A stretch of DNA of 14,806 bases from JANNRA01 sp031401035 (GTDB lineage: Bacteria > Desulfobacterota > Binatia > HRBIN30 > CADEER01), in assembly GCA_031401035.1 (NCBI GenBank), contig JANNRA010000195.1, positions 1 to 14,806 of the forward strand, given 5' to 3'. The translations under genes were made by a program, and so were the position numbers. The notes beneath the pieces are model-generated. The model worked only from the letters and a program-made list of their open reading frames with translations. It was not told the origin of the DNA and made no database searches. Below, in pieces: positions 1 to 9,239 of the stretch; position 1 is the stretch's first letter, and every line of letters begins with the position of its first letter.

Positions 1-29
1 AAAACGAAATTCTGGATTCTTCTGGCCAC
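1..29 (-). CDS. 5' fragment of a further pilus-operon gene, possibly pilC
   Basis: Only the first nine codons (MARRIQNFV) lie in the window, read leftwards from a GTG at 27-29. They would be ignored but for an almost perfect Shine-Dalgarno sequence, AGGAGGAG on the minus strand at 36-43, six bases before the GTG. The frame is open to the window edge. It lies about 110 bases after the pilT stop on the same strand. In Geobacter-type and many other pilus loci the gene after pilB-pilT is pilC, the inner-membrane platform protein of the pilus motor, so pilC is the best guess from position. Nine residues cannot confirm the family; only the existence of a translated start is well supported. Confidence 0.45.
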
Positions 30-35
30 GGATGT

Positions 36-43
36 CTCCTCCT
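36..43 (-). promoter_or_regulatory. Strong ribosome binding site for the left-edge gene
   Basis: The minus strand reads AGGAGGAG here, six bases upstream of a GTG at 27-29. It is the best Shine-Dalgarno match in this pilus block and is the main reason for calling a gene start at the window edge. Confidence 0.6.
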
Positions 44-89
44 GCCCGGATCGGGTCCTTTGATTGTGCCACGCCCCCCGTGCGCGAAT

Positions 90-112
90 CGGCGTTTCGC
101 TGCGAAACGCCG
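90..112 (-). terminator. Perfect 10-bp hairpin downstream of pilT
   Basis: CGGCGTTTCG at 90-99 is exactly complementary to CGAAACGCCG at 103-112, with a three-base loop. It begins about 30 bases after the pilT stop and ends before the ribosome binding site of the next gene. No U-tract follows on the minus strand, so it is not a classical intrinsic terminator. It could be a transcript-stabilising or partial-termination hairpin between pilT and the next gene. Confidence 0.45.
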
Positions 113-141
113 CTTTCGCCCCTACGTCCCCTCCCCCTCGA

Positions 142-1266
142 TTACGCCGAGCGGCTGACGCGGCTCGGGGTACCGAGCATCGGGCGGAGTTCGTCGGGCT
201 CGGTAGCGTGGCCCATCGCCTCTTCGAAGGAGATCAGGCGACGCGTGTACAGGTCGAGCAGCGACTGGGTCATGGTCTGCATGCCGAATTTCGACTGGCC
301 GACCTGCAGCTGCGAGTACAGCTGGTGGATCTTGTTCTCACGGATGAGGTTGCGGATGGCCGGGTTGGGGATCATCACCTCGACCGCCAGCACGCGTCCG
401 CGGCCGTCGAGGCGCGGAATGAGCTGCTGCGAGACGACCGCTTGCAGGATCAGCGACAGCTGCGCGCGCACCTGCGGCTGCTGCTGTTCGGGGAAGATGT
501 CGATGATGCGGTTGATCGTCTGCACGGCGCTGTTGGTGTGCAGGGTGGAGAGGACGAGGTGGCCGGTTTCGGCGACGGTCAGCGCCGACATGACGGTCTC
601 GAGGTCGCGCATTTCGCCGATCAGCACGACGTCGGGGTCCTGACGCAGCACGTGGCGCAGGGCCTCGCTGAAGCTGTGCGTGTCTGCGTACACCTCGCGC
701 TGGTTGATGATGCAGTGCTTGTGGGTGTGGACGAACTCGATCGGGTCCTCGAGCGTGACGATGTGTTCGTGGCGCTCCTGGTTGATCTTGTCGATCATCG
801 CCGCCAGCGTCGTCGACTTGCCGCTGCCGGTTGGGCCGGTGACGAGGACCAGGCCGCGCGGCTGGCGGGTGAGCTCGCCAACCACCGGCGGCAGGCCCAG
901 CTCGGCCAGCGGCCGGGCCGCGTACGGGATGGTGCGAAAGGCGCCGCCGACGGCGCCGCGCTGGACGAAGAGATTGCCACGGAAGCGGCTGAGGCCGCGG
1001 ATCCCGAACGAGAAATCGAGCTCTTGCGCCTCCTCGAACCGGTGCTTCTGGGTCTCGGTGAGGACGCTGTAGCACAGGTGCTTGGTGTCGGTAGCCGCCA
1101 GCGGCGGGAACGGCAGGGCGCGCAGCTGGCCGTGCACGCGCATCATCGGCGGGCTGTCCGAGGTGATGTGCAGATCGGTGCCGTCTTTCTCGGCGACGAT
1201 GCGCAGGAAGTCCTGCAGCGTCGGGGCGCCGGAGACGGAGGAGTCGGAGGCGTGCTCGTCGGTCAT
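142..1266 (-). CDS. pilT: Type IV pilus retraction ATPase PilT
   Basis: PilT is the hexameric cytoplasmic ATPase that drives pilus disassembly at the inner membrane, powering twitching motility and DNA uptake. The 374-residue product has the family's usual length plus a short N-terminal tail. Visible motifs are Walker A GPTGSGKST at 144-152, the Asp box TLEDPIEF at 171-178, Walker B ending IGEMRD at 216-221 and the His box TGHLVLSTLHTN at 234-245. The PilT hallmark AIRNLIRE lies at 303-310, which separates it from PilB and GspE and is needed for retraction in studied PilT proteins. The ATG start has only a weak GAG five bases upstream. The gene follows pilB after 60 bases filled mostly by a 14-bp tandem repeat, and is probably co-transcribed with it. 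The family is certain; a PilU-type paralogue is the only real alternative. Confidence 0.96.
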   Translation of the reverse strand: MTDEHASDSSVSGAPTLQDFLRIVAEKDGTDLHITSDSPPMMRVHGQLRALPFPPLAATDTKHLCYSVLTETQKHRFEEAQELDFSFGIRGLSRFRGNLFVQRGAVGGAFRTIPYAARPLAELGLPPVVGELTRQPRGLVLVTGPTGSGKSTTLAAMIDKINQERHEHIVTLEDPIEFVHTHKHCIINQREVYADTHSFSEALRHVLRQDPDVVLIGEMRDLETVMSALTVAETGHLVLSTLHTNSAVQTINRIIDIFPEQQQPQVRAQLSLILQAVVSQQLIPRLDGRGRVLAVEVMIPNPAIRNLIRENKIHQLYSQLQVGQSKFGMQTMTQSLLDLYTRRLISFEEAMGHATEPDELRPMLGTPSRVSRSA

Positions 1267-1271
1267 GGTCT

Positions 1272-1336
1272 CAGTTCGCCCAAGTCAGTCCGCCCAAGTC
1301 AGTTCGCCCAAGTCAGTCCGCCCAGGTCAGTCCGCC
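1272..1336. repeat. 14-bp tandem repeat between pilB and pilT
   Basis: On the plus strand the unit CAGTYCGCCCARGT (Y = T or C, R = A or G) repeats at 1272, 1286, 1300 and 1314, followed by a partial nine-base copy at 1328-1336. Units 1 and 3 are identical (CAGTTCGCCCAAGT). Unit 2 differs from them by one base and unit 4 by two. The partial copy contains the last codons and the TGA stop of pilB, so the array looks as if it grew from the end of that gene. It fills nearly the whole pilB-pilT spacer. Fourteen is not a multiple of three, but copy-number change would alter only the spacer. Confidence 0.95.
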
Positions 1337-3024
1337 ATGGTGACGCGGATCAGTTCCTCGATGGTGGTCTGACCCTGGCGCAGCTTGAGGAGGCCGCTCT
1401 GCCGCAGGGTCATCATGCCGAGGCTCACGGCGGTCTTCTTGATCTCGGTCGAGGAGGCGCCGTTCAGCACCAGTTCGCGCAGCTCTTCGCTGACCGGCAT
1501 CACCTCGTAGAGGGCGACGCGCCCGCGGTAGCCGGTGCCGCCGCATTGCGGGCAGCCGGCGCCGTGGAAGCACGTCGTCGTCGCCGCCTGTTCCTTGCTG
1601 AGGCCGAGCTCGAGCAGCGCCTGCGGGTGAACCTCGACCGGCTCCTTGCAGCTGGAGCAGACGACGCGAGCGAGGCGTTGGGCGAGGACGAGATTGACCG
1701 ACGAGGCGACCAGGAACGGCTCGACGCCCATGTTGAGCAGGCGGTTGATGGTCGAGGGCGCGTCGTTGGTATGCAGGGTGGAGAGCACGAGGTGGCCGGT
1801 GAGTGCCGCCTTGATGGCGATCTCGGCCGTTTCGAAGTCGCGCACCTCGCCGACCATGATGATGTCCGGATCCTGGCGCAGGAAGGAGCGCAGGGCGTTG
1901 GCGAAGTTCAGGCCGATGTCCTCGTTGATCTGCACCTGGTTGATGCCGACCAGATTGTACTCAACCGGATCCTCGGCGGTGGAGATGTTGCAGTTGATCT
2001 TGTTCAGCTCCGACAACGCCGAGTAGAGCGTCGTGGTCTTGCCGCTGCCGGTCGGGCCGGTCACCAGGACCATGCCGAACGGCTTGTAGATCGAGTCCTT
2101 GAAGTCCTTGAGCGCCAGCTCCTCGAAGCCCAGCTTGGTCATGTCGAGCTGCAGGTTCTGCTTGTCGAGGAGGCGCAGGACGATCTTCTCCCCGAAGATC
2201 GTCGGCAGCACCGAGACACGGAAGTCCATGTCCTGGCCGGCGCCGAACTTGAGCTTGATGCGGCCGTCCTGCGGCAGCCGGCGCTCGGCGATGTCGAGCG
2301 CGGCCATCACCTTGATGCGCGAGGTGATGGCGTTCTTCAGCTTCAGCGGCGGCTTCATGATCTCTTCGAGGACGCCGTCGACGCGGTAGCGGACGCGGAA
2401 CATCTTCTCGAACGGCTCGAGATGGATGTCGCTGGCGCGGCGCTTGACGGCGCTGGTGAGGATGGCGTTGACCAGGCGGACAACCGGCGCATCCTCGGTG
2501 GCGCGCTCGAGTTCCTTGACGTCGATGTCGTCCTCGTCGCGGACCAGCTCGACGTCGTCGTTCTCCACCTGCGCCAGCACGTCGTGGTAGTCGGTGCCCT
2601 CGTCGTAGACGGTGGCGATGGCGGCGCTGACCGAGCTGGTGGCGGCGACGGCAACCTTGACGTCGTAGCCGGTGAGAAACTTGACCTCGTTGATGGCGAC
2701 CAGGTTCGACGGGTCGGACATCGCCAGCGTCAGCGTCGAGCCGCTGAGGCTGATCGGCACCAGATGGTGGCGGCGGGCCAGTGCCGGCGGTACCAACCGC
2801 ACCACGGCCGGCGGCACCTCCATCGCCGCCGGGTCGACCAGCGGCAGGCGGTACTCCTTCTGCAGGATGGCGGTGAGCTCGGCGTCGCTGAAGATGCGCA
2901 GCGAGACCAGCACCGTACTGAGGGCGCCGTTCTCCTCGCTCTCGTGGTGCTCGATCGCCTTGTCGAGCTGAGCGGACGAGATCAGCCCGCGCTTGACCAG
3001 CAGCTCTCCGAGACGGGTGCTCAT
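1327..3024 (-). CDS. pilB: Type IV pilus assembly (extension) ATPase PilB
   Basis: PilB is the hexameric ATPase that powers pilin polymerisation at the inner-membrane platform. The 565 residues match the family. Residues 1-150 resemble the MshEN/GspE N-terminal domain, which binds cyclic di-GMP in some relatives. The motor domain has Walker A GPTGSGKT at 323-330, the Asp box TAEDPVEY at 349-356, Walker B ending VGEVRD at 391-396 and the His box TGHLVLSTLHTN at 409-420. A tetracysteine zinc site is formed by CSSC at 456-459 and CPQC at 491-494, as in PilB/GspE and absent from PilT. The ATG at 3022-3024 overlaps the stop of a seven-codon leader frame, and a sigma70-like promoter lies at 3071-3098. 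GspE of type II secretion is the nearest alternative, but the adjacent pilT favours PilB. Confidence 0.95.
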   Translation of the reverse strand: MSTRLGELLVKRGLISSAQLDKAIEHHESEENGALSTVLVSLRIFSDAELTAILQKEYRLPLVDPAAMEVPPAVVRLVPPALARRHHLVPISLSGSTLTLAMSDPSNLVAINEVKFLTGYDVKVAVAATSSVSAAIATVYDEGTDYHDVLAQVENDDVELVRDEDDIDVKELERATEDAPVVRLVNAILTSAVKRRASDIHLEPFEKMFRVRYRVDGVLEEIMKPPLKLKNAITSRIKVMAALDIAERRLPQDGRIKLKFGAGQDMDFRVSVLPTIFGEKIVLRLLDKQNLQLDMTKLGFEELALKDFKDSIYKPFGMVLVTGPTGSGKTTTLYSALSELNKINCNISTAEDPVEYNLVGINQVQINEDIGLNFANALRSFLRQDPDIIMVGEVRDFETAEIAIKAALTGHLVLSTLHTNDAPSTINRLLNMGVEPFLVASSVNLVLAQRLARVVCSSCKEPVEVHPQALLELGLSKEQAATTTCFHGAGCPQCGGTGYRGRVALYEVMPVSEELRELVLNGASSTEIKKTAVSLGMMTLRQSGLLKLRQGQTTIEELIRVTMAD

Positions 3025-3044
3025 AGGGCGATCGTATTCACCAT
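3021..3044 (-). promoter_or_regulatory. Seven-codon leader frame (MVNTIAL) overlapping the pilB start
   Basis: On the minus strand an ATG at 3042-3044 begins MVNTIAL and ends in a TGA at 3021-3023. That TGA shares ATGA with the pilB start at 3022-3024. A GGAG lies nine bases before the leader ATG (3054-3057), whereas pilB itself has no good Shine-Dalgarno sequence. This fits translational coupling: ribosomes that finish the leader could restart on pilB. That it is translated is inference. Confidence 0.4.
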
Positions 3045-3070
3045 CAGATACCGCTCCGGCGGCGCTGCCG

Positions 3071-3098
3071 ATGCTAGCCTCAGATGGCGAGCGGTCAA
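3071..3098 (-). promoter_or_regulatory. Sigma70-like promoter of the pilB-pilT operon
   Basis: On the minus strand TTGACC (3093-3098) and TAGCAT (3071-3076) are separated by 16 bases. They match the -35 box at five of six positions and the -10 box at four of six. Transcription would begin near 3064, giving a leader of about 40 bases that includes the seven-codon frame before pilB. The AT-richer context stands out from the surrounding GC-rich sequence. Confidence 0.55.
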
Positions 3099-3147
3099 GC
3101 GAGAATTTCGCTGTGTCGCATGCAGTGGCGACGTCGTCCTCCAGGCA

Positions 3148-3180
3148 CGCGCCGGGCGGACCGCCCGCGCGCCCGGCGCG
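3148..3180 (-). terminator. GC-rich 11-bp hairpin after aroE
   Basis: CGCGCCGGGCG (3148-3158) pairs perfectly with CGCCCGGCGCG (3170-3180) around an 11-base loop. It starts four bases after the aroE stop codon and lies upstream of the pilB promoter. This is where a terminator separating the two transcription units would be expected. No U-tract follows, so it may be a U-less or Rho-assisted terminator, or only an mRNA 3'-end structure. Confidence 0.5.
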
Positions 3181-3184
3181 GGGA

Positions 3185-4009
3185 TCACTCCGGGAGGGCT
3201 GCCCGCATCACCGCCAGCGGGGCGCGGCGGCCAGTCCACAGGGTGAAGGCGCGGGCGCCCTGGTGCAGCAACATGGTCGATCCGTCCGCTACCGGGCGAC
3301 CGGCGCGGCGGGCGCCGGCCAGGAAGGCGGTGTCACGGCCGTAGACGAGATCGACAAATAGGCAGCGTGCCGGGGTGGCGGCGTAGTCCAGCGGAGGGAA
3401 CGGGCCGCCGTCGAGGCCGATCGAAGTGGTGTTCACGACCAGCGCCGCGTCGGCGAGACGCATGGCATCGGTCAGGGCCGCCAGCGGCACCACCGCGACG
3501 CGTGCGCCGCGCAGACGGCGCGCCAGGGCGCGCGCCCGCGCCGGCGTGCGGTTGGCCAGCGTCACTCGGCCGACATCGGCCGCCGTCAGCGCCGCGAGCA
3601 CGGCGCGCGCCGAGCCGCCGGCGCCGATGACGACGACGGCGCGACCGCGGAGCCGGCGGCCGCGCAGCGTCTGGGCGAAGCCGTGCACGTCGGTGTTCTC
3701 GCCCAGCAGTCGCCCGCCGCGGTTGATGATGGTGTTCACCGCCCCGACGCGCCGCGCCAGCGGCGTCACGGCGTCGAGGTGGGCGAGGACGGCTTCCTTG
3801 TGTGGCACCGTCACATTGACCCCCGCCAACCCCAGCGCGCGCACCGCCGCCACGGCCGTGCCCACCTCCGCCGCCGCGACCGGAAAGGGCACGTACACCC
3901 AGTCGAGCCCGAGCGCCGCGAACGCCGCGTTGTGCATCGCCGGCGAGCGCGAATGCTCGACCGGGTCGCCGAGGATGCCGACGACCCGCGTGCGGCCAGA
4001 AACAGTCAA
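3185..4009 (-). CDS. aroE: Shikimate dehydrogenase (NADP+)
   Basis: AroE reduces 3-dehydroshikimate to shikimate with NADPH, the fourth step of aromatic amino acid biosynthesis, in the cytoplasm. Numbered from the TTG at 4009 the protein has 274 residues, typical for the family. The substrate site shows HSRSP at 19-23, catalytic Lys71 in NVTVPHK, Asn92 in VNT, Asp107 in ENTD and Gln250 in HQGA. The Rossmann loop GAGGSA is at 129-134 and NRT at 153-155 is the NADP-phosphate contact region. No ATG lies before the conserved N-terminal motif. The TTG has GAGG six bases upstream; a GTG at 4021 would add four residues. The open frame runs on much further upstream across ppdK, but only as an antisense-type shadow. 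A 4018-4093 inverted repeat covers the start region. It follows ppdK after about 90 bases. Confidence 0.93.
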   Translation of the reverse strand: MTVSGRTRVVGILGDPVEHSRSPAMHNAAFAALGLDWVYVPFPVAAAEVGTAVAAVRALGLAGVNVTVPHKEAVLAHLDAVTPLARRVGAVNTIINRGGRLLGENTDVHGFAQTLRGRRLRGRAVVVIGAGGSARAVLAALTAADVGRVTLANRTPARARALARRLRGARVAVVPLAALTDAMRLADAALVVNTTSIGLDGGPFPPLDYAATPARCLFVDLVYGRDTAFLAGARRAGRPVADGSTMLLHQGARAFTLWTGRRAPLAVMRAALPE

Positions 4010-4017
4010 CGGAATCC

Positions 4018-4093
4018 TCACACGGAGCAACGGAGCAGCGGAGGGTGCGGGGATGGCACGGGTTCGCCTCCGTTTTTCCGTTGCTCCGTGTGA
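4018..4093. repeat. Large inverted repeat between ppdK and aroE
   Basis: TCACACGGAGCAACGGA (4018-4034) is the exact reverse complement of TCCGTTGCTCCGTGTGA (4077-4093). After two mismatches pairing resumes between 4037-4044 and 4067-4074, leaving a 22-base loop. Each arm also shows an eight-base periodicity (ACGGAGCA, ACGGAGCA, GCGGAGGG from 4022). On the minus strand the distal arm overlaps the GTG at 4019-4021 and part of the Shine-Dalgarno GAGG used by the TTG start of aroE. It could be a dispersed intergenic repeat, a transcript-processing hairpin, or both. Confidence 0.9.
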
Positions 4094-4101
4094 ATCATGG
4101 C

Positions 4102-6888
<2,787 letters not shown>

Positions 6889-6912
6889 TTCAATAATGTC
6901 CTGTCAGCCGTC

Positions 6913-6999
6913 CGTGGAGGGCGCCGCCCTGTCGGCGCCTGTTGGATGGGGAGCCCGCGGCTCGAGGCAACAGGCGCCGACGGGGCGGCGCCCTCCACG
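6913..6999. repeat. 32-bp near-perfect inverted repeat between glyS and ppdK
   Basis: The arm at 6913-6944 pairs with 6968-6999 over 32 positions, with one exception at 6930/6982, a U-G wobble if read as plus-strand RNA. The 23-base centre carries a nested five-base hairpin, GAGCC at 6951-6955 with GGCTC at 6959-6963. The element nearly fills the gap between the glyS stop (7014) and the ppdK start (6888). Neither arm is followed by a T-run, so it is not a standard terminator. Size, symmetry and location resemble a REP- or MITE-like intergenic repeat, though only one copy is in view. Confidence 0.92.
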
Positions 7000-7013
7000 C
7001 GGCCTGGCGATCA

Positions 7014-8360
7014 TCATCTGCTCCAGGGTCGCGCCAGGCGCTGCGCGATTTCGCCCACCAGGTGATCGATCGGCAGTCGCTCCTGCTGCATCGAATCGCG
7101 CTCGCGCAGGGTGACCGTGGCGTCGGTCATGGTCTGGTGATCGACCGTGATCCCGAACGGCGTGCCGATCTCGTCCTGGCGCCGGTAGCGCCGGCCGATG
7201 GCGCCGGCCTGGTCGTAGTCGACCGCGTACAGCGGCCGCAGGAGATCGTAGATCTGCCGGGCTTTCTCTGGCTGCCCTTCCTTGCGCAGCAGCGGGAATA
7301 CCGCCGCCTTGATCGGCGCCAGCTGCGGGTGCAGGCGCAGCACCGTGCGCGCCTCGCCGTCGACGATGTCCTCGTCGTAGGCGTCGACCAGGAAGGCGAG
7401 GGTGGCGCGATCGGCGCCCGCCGCCGGTTCGATGACGTACGGGAAGAAGTGCTCGCGCGACTCCTCGTCGAAGAAGCGCAGGTCCTTGCCGCTGTGCTCG
7501 GCGTGTTGCTTGAGGTCGAAGTCGGCGCGGTTGGCGATGCCCTCGAGCTCCGACCAGCCGATGGGGAACTCGTACTCGACGTCGGCGCAGCCCTTGGCGT
7601 AGTGCGCCAGCTCGTCGGCGGCGTGCGGCCGCAGCCGCAGCTTGTCGCGCCGGATGCCGAGCTGCGCGTACCACTCGAGCCGCGCCTGCATCCAGTATTC
7701 GAACCAGCGCTCATCGTCGCCCGGCTTGACGAAGAACTCCATCTCCATCTGCTCGAACTCGCGCGTGCGGAAGAGGAAATTGCCGGGCGTGATCTCGTTG
7801 CGGAACGACTTGCCGATCTGCGCGATGCCGAAGGGGATCTTCGTGCGGGCGGTGGTCTGCACGTTCTTGAAGTTGACGAAGATGCCCTGCGCCGTTTCCG
7901 GCCGCATGTAGACGACGCTGGCCGACTCCTCGACCGGCCCCATGAAGGTCTTGAACATGAGGTTGAAGTTGCGCGCCTCGGTGAGGTTGCACTTGTCGTG
8001 CTGGCCGGGCGCCTTGCTCGGCTTGAGCGGGCACTGCGCCGTGGCGATGTGGTCGGCACGGAAGCGGCCCTTGCACTCGCGGCAGTCGATCAGCGGATCG
8101 GTGAAGCCGGCGAGGTGGCCCGACGCCTCCCAGACGCGCGGGTGCATGAGGATCGAGCAGTCGATGCCGACGATGTCGTCGCGCGCCTGCACCATGTCAC
8201 GCCACCAGGCGTTCTTGACGTTGCGCTTGAGCTCGACGCCGAGGGGGCCGTAATCCCAGCAACTGTTGAGGCCGCCGTAGATCTCGCTCGATTGGAAGGT
8301 GAAGCCGCGCCGCTTGGCGAGGTTCACGATCTTGTCCATTGTTACCGGTGAGGTCGTCAT
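7014..8360 (-). CDS. glyS: Glycyl-tRNA synthetase, single-chain homodimeric (eukaryote/archaea-like) type
   Basis: This class II synthetase charges tRNA-Gly with glycine. From the ATG at 8360 it has 448 residues, close to bacterial single-chain GlyRS (often called GlyQS) and unlike the two-subunit glyQ+glyS type. The N-terminal block has RRGFTFQSSEIYGGLNSCWD at 17-36 and the motif 1 region around WEASGHLAGFTDP at 77-89. Motif 2 covers FRNEITPGNFLFRTREFEQ at 186-204 and motif 3 EPAAGADRA at 311-319. The C-terminal anticodon-binding domain follows, with KAAVFPLL at 351-358 and RYRRQDEIGTPFGITVD at 391-407. Cysteines 93, 96, 110 and 124 form a possible zinc knuckle in the insertion before NLMFKT. 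A longer start 36 bases upstream and a shorter ATG at 8339 are possible; none has a clear Shine-Dalgarno sequence. Confidence 0.96.
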   Translation of the reverse strand: MTTSPVTMDKIVNLAKRRGFTFQSSEIYGGLNSCWDYGPLGVELKRNVKNAWWRDMVQARDDIVGIDCSILMHPRVWEASGHLAGFTDPLIDCRECKGRFRADHIATAQCPLKPSKAPGQHDKCNLTEARNFNLMFKTFMGPVEESASVVYMRPETAQGIFVNFKNVQTTARTKIPFGIAQIGKSFRNEITPGNFLFRTREFEQMEMEFFVKPGDDERWFEYWMQARLEWYAQLGIRRDKLRLRPHAADELAHYAKGCADVEYEFPIGWSELEGIANRADFDLKQHAEHSGKDLRFFDEESREHFFPYVIEPAAGADRATLAFLVDAYDEDIVDGEARTVLRLHPQLAPIKAAVFPLLRKEGQPEKARQIYDLLRPLYAVDYDQAGAIGRRYRRQDEIGTPFGITVDHQTMTDATVTLRERDSMQQERLPIDHLVGEIAQRLARPWSR

Positions 8361-8391
8361 TGGTTTGAACGCTGGGGGGTAGCATAGAGGC

Positions 8392-8426
8392 GTCACCGGT
8401 GACCAGTGACCGCCACGAGCGTGGTG
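8392..8426. repeat. Palindrome and GGTCAC repeats upstream of glyS
   Basis: A perfect 12-bp palindrome, GTCACCGGTGAC, lies at 8392-8403. On the minus strand the word GGTCAC recurs three times within about 30 bases, with the inverse GGTGAC adjoining. The short hairpin CCACGAGCGTGG (8413-8424) is included. The cluster lies in the 89-base gap between recO and glyS. A TATGCT on the minus strand just downstream could be a glyS -10 box but has no convincing -35 partner. Function is unknown. Confidence 0.6.
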
Positions 8427-8449
8427 ACCCGTGCGGACGGGGCGGTGCG

Positions 8450-9211
8450 CTAGGCCGGGCGCCGCGCCAGCTGCTCGATCAGCTTCACCGATTGCAGCGG
8501 CCGGGCGAGGTGCAGGGCCAGCAGGCGGCCGGTGAGCAGGGCCGCCTCGGCGGCCATGGCGGCGAAGGGGGTGGCGCGGGCGGAGGCGAGCGGCTGCGAC
8601 TTTAGGCGCTCGAGGCGGGCGAGCAGGGCGGCGGCGACCTCCAGGGGTGCTTCGTCGGTCGGCCGGCAGGGGCCGCAGGCGAGCGTCCCGTGGTGCAGGC
8701 TCAGCCAGGCCGTCTCGTCATCGCGCCAGGCGCGTTCGCAGCGGGCGCAGCGTTCGAGTTGCGGTTCGAAGCCGGCGTGGCTGAGGAGCTGCAGCTCGAA
8801 GGCGCGCAGGAAGGCGGTGGTGGCGGGGCCGCGTTCCAGCTCGTCGAGGGCCTCGGCGAGCAGGGCGTAGCGGTCGCGCGCCGGCTCGTCCTCCAGCGTC
8901 ATGCGGTCCGCCAGTTCGATCAGATAGCTGCCATAGGCGAAGCGGACGGGCTCGGCGAACGGCGTCGTCGGCGCCAGCAACTCGGCGCTCTCAAGGAAGG
9001 CGAGGCCGGCGCCGGGGCGCTGACGGAAGCGGACACGCACCCGCGCCAGGGGTTCGAGGGAGTTGGGGAAGCGGCGGCGCGAGTTGCGGGCGCCCTTGGC
9101 GATGCCGGTGAGCTTGCCGAAGTCCTCCGACAGCAGGGTGGCGATCTTGTCGCTGTCCCCGTATGCCCGCCAGTGCAGCACAACGGCCCGACTGCTGTGG
9201 GTCTCCGGCAC
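8450..9211 (-). CDS. recO: DNA repair protein RecO
   Basis: RecO acts with RecR and RecF to load RecA on SSB-coated single-stranded DNA during gap repair, and can anneal complementary strands. The GTG at 9209-9211 gives 253 residues, the usual size. The N-terminal OB fold begins ETHSSRAVVLHWRAYGDSDK at 3-22 and continues GKLTGIAKGARN at 32-43, all typical of RecO. A helical region follows, and zinc ligands are seen as CARC at 155-158 and CGPC at 179-182. The frame stays open upstream to an ATG at 9337, but that would add 42 residues unlike the family and overlap the divergent grpE start, so the GTG is preferred despite lacking a clear ribosome binding site. It leads the recO-glyS-ppdK-aroE run, and recO next to a glycyl-tRNA synthetase gene is a recurring bacterial arrangement. 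Confidence 0.93.
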   Translation of the reverse strand: MPETHSSRAVVLHWRAYGDSDKIATLLSEDFGKLTGIAKGARNSRRRFPNSLEPLARVRVRFRQRPGAGLAFLESAELLAPTTPFAEPVRFAYGSYLIELADRMTLEDEPARDRYALLAEALDELERGPATTAFLRAFELQLLSHAGFEPQLERCARCERAWRDDETAWLSLHHGTLACGPCRPTDEAPLEVAAALLARLERLKSQPLASARATPFAAMAAEAALLTGRLLALHLARPLQSVKLIEQLARRPA

Positions 9212-9239
9212 TGACTGAACAAAACATCGGCTCGCTTGG

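Noticed and set aside
3021..3239. A 72-codon minus-strand frame ending at the pilB start
   Set aside because: Most of it overlaps the end of aroE and the hairpin, and its start lies upstream of the promoter. Only its last seven codons (MVNTIAL) have a suitable ribosome binding site and are kept as a possible leader.
64..3246. A 1060-codon open frame on the plus strand
   Set aside because: It is antisense to pilT, pilB and the end of aroE. Its product is Arg/Asp/Val-rich without any domain, as expected of a shadow frame in GC-rich DNA.
4018..4098. A 26-codon frame on the minus strand between ppdK and aroE (starts MIHTEQRK)
   Set aside because: It consists almost entirely of the inverted repeat, has no ribosome binding site, and its reading frame follows from the repeat's own sequence.
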